In this document: piece by piece, positions 19,107 to 28,741 of the stretch
Layout: every line of letters starts with the position of its first letter
Numbering within the stretch: position 1 is the stretch's first letter
DNA from: Gammaproteobacteria bacterium HGW-Gammaproteobacteria-1
GTDB lineage: Bacteria; Pseudomonadota; Gammaproteobacteria; Thiohalomonadales; Thiohalomonadaceae
Direction of reading: 5' to 3'
Assembly: GCA_002840095.1 (NCBI GenBank)
Contig: PGZL01000006.1
Span: 306,600 to 370,599 of the forward strand
Length of the DNA: 64,000 nt
The notes under the pieces: model-generated
Database searches by the model: none
The model's input: the letters and a program-made list of their open reading frames with translations, nothing else
Told to the model about the DNA's origin: nothing
Made by a program: the position numbers and the translations under genes

Positions 19107-20354
19107 TCAAACCGCGCGCAGTGCGGTGATCGGGTCCATGCGCGAGGCCTTCCAGGCTGGTTGCAGGCTGGCGAGCACGGCGATGATGGTCACCAGCACG
19201 CCGATGAACAGCACGTCACCCGCGGCCAGGCTGGGCACCAATTGCAGGTTCTCCTGGCGGCCGAAGTCGAAGTACACCGGATAGACGCGCAGCAGGCCGA
19301 CGGCGCCCAGGCTGATGAGTGTGCCGATCACGGTGCCGGCGAGGCCCAACAGCAGGCCCTCGGCCACGAACAGGCCGAGAATGCGCCGCGGCGGCGTGCC
19401 GATGGCGGCCAGGGTGCCGATTTCGCGCATGCGCTCGTACACCGCCATCACCATCACGTTCATGATGCTGATCAAAACAATGCCCACCAGCATCACCTTG
19501 ATGAACAGGGTGAGCAGATCGATCATGTTGGCGATGGCGGTGAACGGCGTGAGTTTCTTCCAGTCGTGGACTTCCAGTGCGGGCTTGCCCTGCTGATTGA
19601 GCATCTGGCCGAGGGAGGCATTGAGTTCGGCCATCACCTGCGGCAGTTGCGCCGGGTCGTTCAGGCGCACGGCATATTCACTCAACGAGGCGTCCTCCAG
19701 GCGCAGCAGGCTGCGTGCATCGTCGATGTGCATATAGGCGTCGCGTCCGCCGGGGCCGGTGGCGCTCTCCAGCACGCCCTGCACCACGAAGGTCTGGCCG
19801 TTGACCGAGCCGTCCTGGTTGGTGGCGACGAGAACCACGGTATCGCCCACCTTCACCTTCATGCCCCGGGCGATGATGTCGGGGATCAGCAGCCTGCCCT
19901 GTTGCACCAGTCCGCCTTCCGCCGTGCCGTCGCTGAGGCGCCCCGGCAGCAGCGGGCAGGTGGCCGCCTCGCGCAGCGGGTCGATGCCGTTGAGGCGGAT
20001 GCCGGTGGTTTCGGTGAAGTTGCTGAACATGGCGCTGAACTTGATGCGCGGCGACCAGGCGGCCAGTTGCGGCATCTGCTCCAGCTGCGACTCGATCTTT
20101 TTGACCGCGCCAGGCTTCATCAACAGGTTGAGCGGAAGGTTGTCGATGGAGGCGACGTAGCCCTTGCGGTGGATTTGCAGGTGGCCGAGCATCGAGTCGG
20201 TGATCTGGCCGATCATCAGTGCCTTGAACGATCCCGACAGCGCCACGAACATCAGCACCGCGATGATGCCCAGGGTGATCAGGCTGGCGGTGAGGCTGGT
20301 GCGACGGTGATAGCGCAGCAGGTTGCGGGTGGCGAGTTTCAAAACGTTAACCAT
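19107..20354 (-). CDS. ABC transporter permease (FtsX/MacB/LolE-like)
   Basis: LATRNLLRYHRRTSLTASLITLGII...MREIGTLAAIGTPPRRI. Confidence 0.88.
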   Translation of the reverse strand: MVNVLKLATRNLLRYHRRTSLTASLITLGIIAVLMFVALSGSFKALMIGQITDSMLGHLQIHRKGYVASIDNLPLNLLMKPGAVKKIESQLEQMPQLAAWSPRIKFSAMFSNFTETTGIRLNGIDPLREAATCPLLPGRLSDGTAEGGLVQQGRLLIPDIIARGMKVKVGDTVVLVATNQDGSVNGQTFVVQGVLESATGPGGRDAYMHIDDARSLLRLEDASLSEYAVRLNDPAQLPQVMAELNASLGQMLNQQGKPALEVHDWKKLTPFTAIANMIDLLTLFIKVMLVGIVLISIMNVMVMAVYERMREIGTLAAIGTPPRRILGLFVAEGLLLGLAGTVIGTLISLGAVGLLRVYPVYFDFGRQENLQLVPSLAAGDVLFIGVLVTIIAVLASLQPAWKASRMDPITALRAV

Positions 20355-21039
20355 GATGCGCCCCTCCCTGCTGAATGCGGCCGTCTTCCAGGGTGTAGAT
20401 CACCTCGGCGGCCTCCATGATTTTCGGGTCGTGGGTGGAGAACAGGAAGGTGGTGCCGAAGTCGTCGCGCATCTTCTTCATCAGCTCGATGACGCGATAG
20501 GCGGTGGCGTGATCCAGGTTGGCGGTGGGCTCGTCGGCCAGCACCAGCTTGGCGCGGGTGACCAGGGCGCGCGCCACGGCAACACGCTGTTTCTGTCCGC
20601 CGGACAATTGATCGGGACGCTTGTCCGCCTGGTCGCTCATGCCCACCGCCTCCAGCAGTTCCAGCACGCGGGCGCGGCGCTGCGTCGCCGGCCAGTTCTG
20701 CACCATCACCAGCGGATATTCGACGTTCTCATACACGCTGAGCACCGGCACCAGATTGAAATCCTGGAACACGAAACCGATATGCGTGCCGCGAAAGGCG
20801 GCGGCGCTGTGGCGGTCCAGCGTCGCGACGTCGGTGTCGAGCACGGTGAGTTTTCCGCCGCTGGGCCGATCCAGGCAGCCGATCATGTTGAGCAGGGTGC
20901 TCTTGCCGCTGCCCGAGGGGCCGACGAAGGAGACGAAGGAGGCCGGTTCGATGGTGAAGTCGGCGCCGCGGATGGCGGGCACAGTGACCTCGCCGACGCG
21001 GTAGCTTTTCTCCAGGCCGGCGGCATGGACCAGACTCAT
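20347..21039 (-). CDS. ABC transporter ATP-binding protein (LolD-like)
   Basis: GPSGSGKSTLLN, LSGGQKQRVAVARAL, LADEPTANLD. Confidence 0.93.
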   Translation of the reverse strand: MSLVHAAGLEKSYRVGEVTVPAIRGADFTIEPASFVSFVGPSGSGKSTLLNMIGCLDRPSGGKLTVLDTDVATLDRHSAAAFRGTHIGFVFQDFNLVPVLSVYENVEYPLVMVQNWPATQRRARVLELLEAVGMSDQADKRPDQLSGGQKQRVAVARALVTRAKLVLADEPTANLDHATAYRVIELMKKMRDDFGTTFLFSTHDPKIMEAAEVIYTLEDGRIQQGGAHHG

Positions 21040-21160
21040 GGCGTACTCCTGTGGCAGTCGCTGCGCTACGCGCAGACTGGCGTTATTGTGGCACACTCAC
21101 TTGTGTTGCGGCGGCGTACAACCGGCACGTCGCGGGTTGCTTGCAGTCGGGAGACCAATC

Positions 21161-22198
21161 ATGGCGGCACGGGACAGTTGGCACGAGGAGATGCAGTCGG
21201 CCTGGCTGTATCGGGTGCTGGCCCAGGTGGAGACGGATACGTCCAAACGCGGGTTGTTTACTGCCCTGGCGGAGGCCGCCACATCCCAGGCCCACATCTG
21301 GGAGCGGCAGATGGCGGCGGACGGCGAGTCGCCGCCGCCGCCTTTCCGTCCGTCGCGGCGTGCCCACGTGGTGGCCTCCATCCTGCGCCTGCTCGGACCG
21401 CGGGCCATCAAGCCGGTGCTGGCGGCGATGAAGGTGCGCGGGATATCGGTCTACAGCGCCGCCCCCCCGCCCGGCCACCCCATGCCCACCACGGTGGAAC
21501 AGGTGGGCGGGCGGCACCGCGGCGTGGGCAGCGGCGGCAACCTGCGCGCGGCGGTGTTCGGCGTCAACGACGGCCTGGTGTCCAATACCGCCCTGATCAT
21601 GGGCGTGGCCGGTGCGACGGCCGATGCCGCCTTCGTCCTCACCTCCGGCGTGGCGGGTCTGCTGGCCGGCGCGCTGTCCATGGCGGCGGGCGAATACATC
21701 TCCATGCGCTCGCAGCGCGAGCTGTTCGAATACCAGATTGCCCTGGAGCGGGAGGAGCTGGAAGAGTATCCGGCCGAGGAAACGGAAGAGCTGGCCCTGA
21801 TTTACCACGCGCGCGGCGTGCCCCTGGAGCGGGCGCGGGAACTGGCGGCGGCCTTGATGCAGCATCCGGAACATGCCCTCGACACCCTGGCGCGGGAGGA
21901 ACTGGGCCTCAATCCGGACGATTTGGGCTCGCCCTGGGGCGCGGCGCTGTCGTCCTTCGCCGCCTTCACCGGCGGTGCCGTGATCCCGCTGCTGCCCTTT
22001 CTGCTGCCGCCGGGCATTGCGCCGGTTCCGGCGGCCGCGGTGCTGGCGGCCCTGGGGCTGTTCGCCGTCGGGGCCGTGCTCAGCCTGTTCACCGGGCGCG
22101 GCGCCCTGCGCTCCGGCCTGCGCATGGTGCTCATCGGCGGCGGTGCCGGTGCGCTCACCTACGCCATCGGCAGCCTGTTCGGGGTGGGGTTGGCGTAG
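21161..22198 (+). CDS. VIT1/CCC1 family transporter with ferritin-like N-terminus
   Basis: LRAAVFGVNDGLVSNTALIMGVAGA, SMAAGEYISMRSQRELFE; N-terminal helical region with HxxxWER. Confidence 0.85.
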   Translation: MAARDSWHEEMQSAWLYRVLAQVETDTSKRGLFTALAEAATSQAHIWERQMAADGESPPPPFRPSRRAHVVASILRLLGPRAIKPVLAAMKVRGISVYSAAPPPGHPMPTTVEQVGGRHRGVGSGGNLRAAVFGVNDGLVSNTALIMGVAGATADAAFVLTSGVAGLLAGALSMAAGEYISMRSQRELFEYQIALEREELEEYPAEETEELALIYHARGVPLERARELAAALMQHPEHALDTLAREELGLNPDDLGSPWGAALSSFAAFTGGAVIPLLPFLLPPGIAPVPAAAVLAALGLFAVGAVLSLFTGRGALRSGLRMVLIGGGAGALTYAIGSLFGVGLA

Positions 22199-22266
22199 AA
22201 TCGCCGCAACCAAGAACGGCCGGTGCTGTCGAACGTCCGACCATAACCTGCAAGGAGATTACCCTC

Positions 22267-22440
22267 ATGGCCAAGAAACCCGCACCGCAGGCACCTTTGG
22301 GGCGCCTGCGCAATCCGTTGCACGATCATCCGCTGCTCAAAAAAGGTGCCGCCCACGGTAAGACCGCCAAGGCCCGGCGCCGGAACGACAAGGTCAAAAT
22401 GGGGCGTGAGTGGGATTATCCGAGCCGTGCAGCCGCCTGA
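22267..22440 (+). CDS. Short basic hypothetical protein (57 aa)
   Basis: MAKKPAPQAPLGRLRNPLHDHPLLKKGAAHGKTAKARRRNDKVKMGREWDYPSRAAA, preceded by aaggag RBS. Confidence 0.6.
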   Translation: MAKKPAPQAPLGRLRNPLHDHPLLKKGAAHGKTAKARRRNDKVKMGREWDYPSRAAA

Positions 22441-22560
22441 ACGGCTCCGATAATCCCATTTATTTCGCTGCAGCTCCCTTTCGAACTGGTGACAAAAGCC
22501 CCGGCGGGGTAGAATTGCCGGCTATTTTTCCTCGTTCCTCTTACTCCCGGTAATGCCCCT

Positions 22561-24387
22561 GTGATTGAAAAGCTTCGCAATATCGCCATCATCGCCCACG
22601 TCGACCATGGCAAGACCACCCTCGTTGACAAGCTGCTGCAGCAGTCCGGCACCCTGGACGCGCGCGCCAACCTGGGTGAACGCGTGATGGACTCCAACGA
22701 CATTGAAAAGGAGCGCGGCATCACCATCCTGGCGAAGAACACCGCCATCGACTGGAACGGCTATCACATCAACATCGTCGACACTCCGGGCCATGCCGAC
22801 TTCGGCGGCGAGGTGGAGCGCGTGCTGTCCATGGTTGATTCCGTGCTGCTGCTGGTGGATGCGATGGACGGCCCCATGCCGCAGACCCGCTTCGTCACCC
22901 AGAAGGCCTTCGCCCAGGGGCTCAAGCCCATCGTGGTCATCAACAAGATCGACCGTCCCGGCGCCCGTGCCGACTGGGTCATGGATCAGACCTTCGACCT
23001 GTTCGATCGTCTCGGCGCCACCGACGAGCAGCTCGATTTCCCGGTGGTCTACGCCTCGGCGCTGCACGGTTATGCCAGTCTCGATTCCGAGACCCGCGAG
23101 GGCGACATGACCCCGCTGTTCGAGGCTATCGTCAAGCATGTCGCGCAGCCCGAAGTGGATGTGGACGGCCCGTTCCAGATGCAGGTGAGCCAGCTGGACT
23201 ACAACAGCTATGTCGGCGTCATCGGTATCGGCCGCATCAAGCGCGGCAAGGTCAAGACCAATACCCAGGTGACCATCGTCGACCGCGAAGGCAACAAGCG
23301 CAACGGCCGTATCCTGCAGGTGCTCGGCTTCCACGGCCTGGAGCGTGTCGAGGTGTCCGAGGCCCAGGCCGGCGATATCATCGCCTTCACCGGCATCGAA
23401 GAGCTGAATATTTCCGACACCCTGTGCGATCCCAAATGTGTCGAGGCGCTGCCGCCGCTGACCGTGGACGAACCGACGGTGAGCATGACCTTCCAGGTGA
23501 ACAACTCGCCCTTCGCCGGCAAGGAAGGCAAGTTCGTCACCAGCCGCCAGATCCGCGACCGCCTGCAGCGTGAGCTGGTGCACAACGTGGCGCTGCGCGT
23601 GGAAGATACCGGTGACCCGGACAAGTTCCGCGTCTCCGGCCGCGGCGAGCTGCATCTGGGCATCCTCATCGAAAACATGCGCCGCGAAGGCTATGAGCTG
23701 GGCGTGTCGCGTCCCGAGGTCATCATGCGCGAGGTGGACGGCGAGAAGCAGGAGCCGTACGAGCAGCTCACCGTCGACGTGGAAGAGATCCACCAGGGCT
23801 CGGTGATGCAGAAGCTGGGCGAGCGCGGCGGCGACCTGAAGAACATGATGCCCGACGGCAAGGGCCGCGTGCGCCTCGATTACATCATCCCGTCCCGCGG
23901 CCTGATCGGCTTCCGCACCGAATTCCTCACCGCCACCCAGGGTTCCGGCCTGATCTACAGCGTGTTCGATCACTACGGCCCGATGAAGAAGGGCGACTAC
24001 GGCCAGCGCGTCAACGGCGTGCTCATCGCCAACGGCGCCGGCAAGGCGCTGGGTTATGCCCTGTTCACCCTGCAGGAGCGCGGTCGCCTGTTTATCGGTC
24101 ATGGCGAAGAGGTGTACGAGGGCATGCTCATCGGCATCCACTCGCGCGACAACGACCTGGTGGTCAACCCCCTCAAGGGCAAGCAGCTCACCAATATCCG
24201 TGCCGCCGGTACCGACGAAAACATCCTGCTCACCACGCCGATCCGCATGTCGCTGGAGCAGGCGCTGGAGTTCATCGACGACGACGAGCTGGTGGAGGTG
24301 ACGCCCAAGTCCATCCGCCTGCGCAAGAAGCTGCTGGGCGAGAACGAGCGCAAGCGCGCCGGCCGCAGCAGCAGCAGCGATAGCTAA
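22561..24387 (+). CDS. typA: Ribosome-associated GTPase TypA/BipA
   Basis: [48 protein letters not shown] start. Confidence 0.97.
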   Translation: MIEKLRNIAIIAHVDHGKTTLVDKLLQQSGTLDARANLGERVMDSNDIEKERGITILAKNTAIDWNGYHINIVDTPGHADFGGEVERVLSMVDSVLLLVDAMDGPMPQTRFVTQKAFAQGLKPIVVINKIDRPGARADWVMDQTFDLFDRLGATDEQLDFPVVYASALHGYASLDSETREGDMTPLFEAIVKHVAQPEVDVDGPFQMQVSQLDYNSYVGVIGIGRIKRGKVKTNTQVTIVDREGNKRNGRILQVLGFHGLERVEVSEAQAGDIIAFTGIEELNISDTLCDPKCVEALPPLTVDEPTVSMTFQVNNSPFAGKEGKFVTSRQIRDRLQRELVHNVALRVEDTGDPDKFRVSGRGELHLGILIENMRREGYELGVSRPEVIMREVDGEKQEPYEQLTVDVEEIHQGSVMQKLGERGGDLKNMMPDGKGRVRLDYIIPSRGLIGFRTEFLTATQGSGLIYSVFDHYGPMKKGDYGQRVNGVLIANGAGKALGYALFTLQERGRLFIGHGEEVYEGMLIGIHSRDNDLVVNPLKGKQLTNIRAAGTDENILLTTPIRMSLEQALEFIDDDELVEVTPKSIRLRKKLLGENERKRAGRSSSSDS

Positions 24388-24420
24388 GGCGCACCGCAAG
24401 GGAACTGAAGACAAAATCCA

Positions 24421-24584
24421 ACGCAAAGACGCAGAGGCGCAAAGAACGCAGAGATTATGAATGCGGCCCCCAGCAGGTTTTGTGGGGCCGGGCGCGCCTG
24501 GAGCGGCTAGGTCGCCCGATAAATCGGGCTCACACAGCACGAGTTTCTTTCCTTTGCGACCTCTGCGCCTTTGCGCCTCTGCGT
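24421..24584. repeat. Inverted pair of 8-bp-period arrays (gcaaag/gcagag family)
   Basis: acgcaaag acgcagag gcgcaaag aacgcagag (24421-24453) vs ctttgcgac ctctgcgc ctttgcgc ctctgcgt (24552-24584). Confidence 0.75.
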
Positions 24585-24640
24585 TGGATTTGCTTTTGAG
24601 TTCTTTGCGCCCGTTGCGGGAACCAGGTTTCAGCAGGCAA

Positions 24641-24668
24641 AAAAAAACCCCGGCAAAGCCGGGGTTTA
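24641..24668 (-). terminator. Rho-independent terminator (minus strand)
   Basis: Minus strand aaaccccggctttgccggggttttttttt. Confidence 0.85.
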
Positions 24669-24806
24669 GTGTCCTTGAATCATCCCTGTCCGGAGGGCGA
24701 TGTTCGCGACCGTCCTGGTCTCTTTCGTTTCCGGAAGCCTGTCGTCCTGGCAGGCGGCGATAATCCCTATCAGCTTCCTTGCAGAGACCCCGCATCCGTG
24801 CGAAGT
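24641..24806 (-). ncRNA. Candidate CsrB/RsmZ-like CsrA-sequestering sRNA
   Basis: Minus strand: about nine GGA motifs in about 165 nt, several in hairpin loops (cgca-cgga-tgcg; gata-gggat-tatc; cctg-ccaggacga-cagg; gacc-aggac-ggtc), gacagggatga resembling the CsrA consensus, ending in a terminator; 5' end is approximate. Confidence 0.65.
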
Positions 24807-24863
24807 CGAGGCTATGTTGCCAAATGTGGGGTCGGATGTAAGTCATCCGCGCGCTACAGTGTA

Positions 24864-24881
24864 TGTAAGCCTATTCCTACA
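24864..24881 (-). promoter_or_regulatory. GacA-box-like upstream activating sequence
   Basis: Minus strand TGTAGG-AATAGG-CTTACA; 11/12 to TGTAAG-N6-CTTACA. Confidence 0.6.
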
Positions 24882-24959
24882 ACGCCATGGCGTCGCGGAT
24901 CAGCCTCCGGTTCGACAGGCTGCTAGAATGATGCCTCACGCGACTATCCGGTGGCCGAC

Positions 24960-25910
24960 ATGCACATCCTTTACCAAGAGTTGCAGCCTTACGTCATTCA
25001 CAGTCTGGCGGTGGAACCTCCCCATACCCTGCATGTGGAGGAGTGCGGCAACCCCAACGGCCTGCCGGTGCTGTTCGTCCACGGCGGACCGGGCGCCGGC
25101 TGCGAGGATTATCACCGCCGGTTCTTCGATCCGGCACGCTATCGCATCATTCTTTTCGACCAGCGCGGCTGCGGCCGCTCCACCCCACACGCCGCCCTGG
25201 AAAACAACACCACCCAGGCCCTGGTGGCGGACATGGAACGCATCCGCGAGCACCTGGGCGTCGAGCGCTGGGTGCTGTTCGGCGGCTCCTGGGGCTCAAC
25301 CCTGAGCCTGGTCTATGCGGAAACCCACCCGGAGCGGGTGCTGGGCCTGATCCTGCGCGGCATTTTCCTGTGCCGGCCGAGCGAGATCCACTGGTTCTAC
25401 CAGGAAGGGGCCAGCCGCCTGTTCCCCGACCTGTGGGAAGCTTTCCTCGCCCCCATTCCGGAAAATGAGCGGGGCGATCTGCTCGGTGCCTATTATCGGC
25501 GACTCACCGGCGACAACGAGGTGGAGCGCATGGCGGCGGCCAAGGCCTGGTCGCTGTGGGAGGGCCGTACCGCCACCTTGCGCCCCAGCCAGGCGGTGAT
25601 CGAGCACTTCGGCAGCCCGTTCACGGCGCTGAGCCTGGCCCGTATCGAGGCCCATTACTTCAGGCACGACAGTTTTCTGCGGCCCAACCAGATCCTGGAG
25701 GACGCCCACCGCCTGCGCGGCATCCCCGGCGTCATCGTCCACGGCCGCTATGACGTGATCTGCCCGCTGGAGAATGCCTGGGAGCTGAGCAAGGCCTGGC
25801 CCGGGGCGGAACTCAACATCATTCCCGACGCCGGCCATTCGGCCAGCGAGCGCGGCACCACCGATGCCCTGATCCAGGCCACCGTGGATATGGCGAAGCG
25901 GCACGCATGA
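24960..25910 (+). CDS. pip: Proline iminopeptidase
   Basis: HGGPGAGC, FGGSWGSTLSLVYAETHPERV, DQRGCGRSTPH. Confidence 0.95.
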   Translation: MHILYQELQPYVIHSLAVEPPHTLHVEECGNPNGLPVLFVHGGPGAGCEDYHRRFFDPARYRIILFDQRGCGRSTPHAALENNTTQALVADMERIREHLGVERWVLFGGSWGSTLSLVYAETHPERVLGLILRGIFLCRPSEIHWFYQEGASRLFPDLWEAFLAPIPENERGDLLGAYYRRLTGDNEVERMAAAKAWSLWEGRTATLRPSQAVIEHFGSPFTALSLARIEAHYFRHDSFLRPNQILEDAHRLRGIPGVIVHGRYDVICPLENAWELSKAWPGAELNIIPDAGHSASERGTTDALIQATVDMAKRHA

Positions 25911-25929
25911 TTCTGAAAAAAGCAGTTGA

Positions 25930-26068
25930 GTCCGCCAATGAACGCAAATGGACGCGAATCAAGACCAAGGCTCCAGCCCTTGCCACTCGCTCCGCTCCAC
26001 CGTCGGGCGAGGGGGGGCATCTCGGTAAGACCATGAATATTTGCGTCTATTTGCGTTCATTTGCGGAC
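25930..26068. repeat. ~140-bp element with inverted terminal 10-bp-period arrays (copy 2, opposite orientation)
   Basis: gtccgccaat gaacgcaaat ggacgcgaat (25930-25959) and atttgcgtct atttgcgttc atttgcggac (26039-26068); core shares attcatg and cccgacggtg with copy 1. Confidence 0.75.
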
Positions 26069-26085
26069 TAATTGAGACTTTTAGG

Positions 26086-26535
26086 ATGATCGGGTTATTG
26101 CAACGGGTGAGCGAGGCGCGGGTGAGCGTGGCCGGCGAGGTCACCGGCACCATCGGCCGCGGCCTGCTGGTGCTGCTGGGGGTGGAGCGCGGCGACGCCG
26201 AGACGCAGGCCGAACGCCTACTGGAGCGAATACTCACTTATCGGGTATTCCCCGACCACGAAGGAAAAATGAATCTTAGCCTGCGCGATATCGGCGGCGG
26301 CCTGCTGCTGGTGCCGCAGTTCACTCTGGCGGCGGACACGCACAAGGGCACCCGCCCCAGCTTTACCCCTGCCGCCGAGCCGCAGCGCGGCCTGCACCTG
26401 TTCGACTACCTGTTGCAGCGCGCCTGGGAGTCCCACCCGGATGTGCAGAGCGGCCGCTTCGGCGCCGACATGCAGGTCAGCCTGACCAATGACGGTCCGG
26501 TAACCTTCTGGTTGCAGGTGCGCGGCGTCGAATAG
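26086..26535 (+). CDS. dtd: D-aminoacyl-tRNA deacylase
   Basis: [37 protein letters not shown]...[21 protein letters not shown]. Confidence 0.97.
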   Translation: MIGLLQRVSEARVSVAGEVTGTIGRGLLVLLGVERGDAETQAERLLERILTYRVFPDHEGKMNLSLRDIGGGLLLVPQFTLAADTHKGTRPSFTPAAEPQRGLHLFDYLLQRAWESHPDVQSGRFGADMQVSLTNDGPVTFWLQVRGVE

Positions 26536-26543
26536 GAGGGGGG

Positions 26544-27101
26544 TCAGGACTGTCCGGTGCGGGATTCGGGCGGCTCGGGAGATGCCGGCTCGACGTCGTC
26601 GGTTTCTTTCTCCGGCGAGCCGAGCTTGTTGACCGGGGGGAGAAGGTCTTCCATGAAATAGGCGGCCAGTTCCGCACGCCCGGCCAGTCCGGACTTGCGG
26701 TACACCGCGACGGCGTGCTGCCGGACCGTCCGCTCGCTGCGTCCGCAGCGCTCGGCTATATCCTTGTGACTCAGGCCCTTGAGCACCAATATGGCGGTAC
26801 ACCGCTCCGCCTCGGTCAGCCCCCAGTCATGGAACTGGCGGTCGATGACCTTGCCCACCCCGAGCATGTACTTCTTCAGCGAACGGTTGGCCGACCGGGC
26901 CTCGTGGTGGTCGGCGTACCAGCCCCGTGCCAGATACAGCGCGCCCCCCAGGCCAAGCAGGACGATGCCGATTTCGACCATGAAATGGGGAACGGTCAGC
27001 CCGTGGGGCAGATCGAAGACGAAATCCAGGATACCCAGTGCCGCAATGGCCAGCAGAAAGGCGACCATGCGGGCATAAAACGATACCGATTTTATTCTCA
27101 T
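26544..27101 (-). CDS. Membrane-anchored LuxR-family transcriptional regulator
   Basis: Two N-terminal TM segments; HTH LTEAERCTAILVLKGLSHKDIAERCGRSERTVRQHAVAVYRKSGL. Confidence 0.8.
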   Translation of the reverse strand: MRIKSVSFYARMVAFLLAIAALGILDFVFDLPHGLTVPHFMVEIGIVLLGLGGALYLARGWYADHHEARSANRSLKKYMLGVGKVIDRQFHDWGLTEAERCTAILVLKGLSHKDIAERCGRSERTVRQHAVAVYRKSGLAGRAELAAYFMEDLLPPVNKLGSPEKETDDVEPASPEPPESRTGQS

Positions 27102-27169
27102 GCTTCATCACGCCTGTGAACGACTGAATAATCTCTATTCCAGCCAAGACCGCGATACTTTGCGCCGAT

Positions 27170-27253
27170 CCGAACATTTGCCGGATACCCCGCCGCCCGC
27201 GGCGGCGGGGGCGGCGGCCCCAATCAGCTTATACCCCGAACGTTTGCCGGATG
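27170..27253. promoter_or_regulatory. Two 17-bp direct repeats, candidate operators
   Basis: ccgaacatttgccggat (27170-27186) and ccgaacgtttgccggat (27237-27253), one mismatch, 67 bp apart. Confidence 0.5.
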
Positions 27254-27277
27254 GGCGCCGGGCTTTTTGATTTATGT

Positions 27278-27293
27278 TGTGAAGCATATCACA
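27278..27293. promoter_or_regulatory. CRP-type operator TGTGA-AGCATA-TCACA
   Basis: Perfect half-sites of TGTGA-N6-TCACA upstream of the cytochrome operon. Confidence 0.55.
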
Positions 27294-27422
27294 GCCCTAT
27301 GGGGCATCTGCCGGATGGGATCCCCCTAAGAAAGTGTGATTTAGTCGACATAAGCGCTTTGCCGCGCCCGGTGTCCGGTTTAGCGCCGCGACGCCGTCAC
27401 ACCAAACCTAGGGGGAGACATT

Positions 27423-28715
27423 ATGAATATCAGAATCTCATCATGGAGAGGGGCCGTTGCCGCCCTGGCACTGGCGATGGGCGGGCTGCTGCTGGGCTCG
27501 GCCGCCGAAGCGACTCCGGGCTTTGCCCGCCAGACCGGCATGGCCTGTCTGGCCTGCCATTTCCAGCACTATCCGACGCTCAATTCCTTCGGCCGTGCCT
27601 TCAAGGCCACCGGCTACACCATGCGCGGCGTCCAGCCAGTGATCGAAGGCGACAATCTTTCCATGCCGGCCGACCTGAACATGACGCTGGTGACCAAGCT
27701 GCGCTACCAGAAAAGCAACGGTGACGGTGCCAATACCGCCACCAACCACGGCGAGATCCAGTGGCCGGACGAGGCGGCGCTGCTGCTCGGCGGCCGCGTG
27801 GGCGAGAACGTCGGCTTCATGCTGGAGCACGCCACCTTCGGCGAAGCGGCCGTGGGCGAGGATACCGATGGCGACGGCATCATCGAGGACGGCGAGCTGG
27901 GCGACGGCTCGTTCTCCCTGTTCAATTCCTTCAAGGTCCACTTCAACCTGCACGACATAGGCGCCACCCGCCTGTCCACCGTGCTGTTCAGTACCGATGC
28001 CGGCGGCGCGTCCTACGGTTTCGAGCTGCTCAACACCGGTGCCCAGCGCTTCATGCGCCCCATAGAGGAGCGCAGCACCATGTCCGCATCGCAGTACCTG
28101 GGCCTGGGCAACGGCGAGGCCACCGGCCTGGCCTTCGTGTTGAGCAATCCGGGCTGGTTCGTCAATTACTCGGCCTGGGCGCCGGCCTTCGGCAACATCG
28201 AGGCCCCCAAGTTCGCCAGCTATCTGCGCGCGGCCCTCACCCCCAATCTTGGCGGCTGGGACACCGGCTTCGGCGTGCAGTATTTCGGCGGCGAGTACGG
28301 GGCGCGGGTAGACGGCACCGGCATCCTGGAGAAGACTGAAGGCTGGGTGCTCGACGCCCAGGCGCAGGGCGAGATGAGCGGCATGCCGCTGGGTCTGTAC
28401 GCCTCCTACGGCACGGTGCCGACCAAGGCCAACAATCACTTCAACAGCGGCGCCAAGGACAAGAAGGCCCTGGGCCTGATGGCCGAACTGGGCGTGATCC
28501 CCAACAAGGCCAATGTCTACCTGGCCTACCGCAACGCCGATAACGGTGCGGCGTCCAACAATCAGGACAATGCCATCACCCTGGGCGGCAGCTGGATGGT
28601 GTACCAGAATGTGAAGCTGGAGTTGTTCCACACGGCCAAGAGCGGCAACGCCTACTCGCCCAAGCCGGCAGGTGGTGATGCCATCACCACCCTGATGATC
28701 TTTGCCGGTTTCTAA
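27423..28715 (+). CDS. Cyc2-like monoheme cytochrome-porin candidate
   Basis: Signal peptide; FARQTGMACLACHFQHYPTLNSFGRAFKATGY then about 350 aa with beta-barrel-like pattern and C-terminal TLMIFAGF. Confidence 0.65.
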   Translation: MNIRISSWRGAVAALALAMGGLLLGSAAEATPGFARQTGMACLACHFQHYPTLNSFGRAFKATGYTMRGVQPVIEGDNLSMPADLNMTLVTKLRYQKSNGDGANTATNHGEIQWPDEAALLLGGRVGENVGFMLEHATFGEAAVGEDTDGDGIIEDGELGDGSFSLFNSFKVHFNLHDIGATRLSTVLFSTDAGGASYGFELLNTGAQRFMRPIEERSTMSASQYLGLGNGEATGLAFVLSNPGWFVNYSAWAPAFGNIEAPKFASYLRAALTPNLGGWDTGFGVQYFGGEYGARVDGTGILEKTEGWVLDAQAQGEMSGMPLGLYASYGTVPTKANNHFNSGAKDKKALGLMAELGVIPNKANVYLAYRNADNGAASNNQDNAITLGGSWMVYQNVKLELFHTAKSGNAYSPKPAGGDAITTLMIFAGF

Positions 28716-28741
28716 GCGCCACAGTTACGGGAGATGAACCT

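Noticed and set aside
18456-20420. 654-aa plus-strand ORF
   Set aside because: Spans antisense of LolA-like and permease genes; shadow ORF
24641-24668. Terminator of typA (plus strand)
   Set aside because: The T tract lies on the minus strand; the plus strand has an A run before the stem, so it serves a minus-strand transcript
22522-24846. 774-aa minus-strand ORF overlapping typA
   Set aside because: Antisense shadow of typA; composition rich in H/V/L/D repeats typical of GC-rich antisense frames, and no recognisable domain
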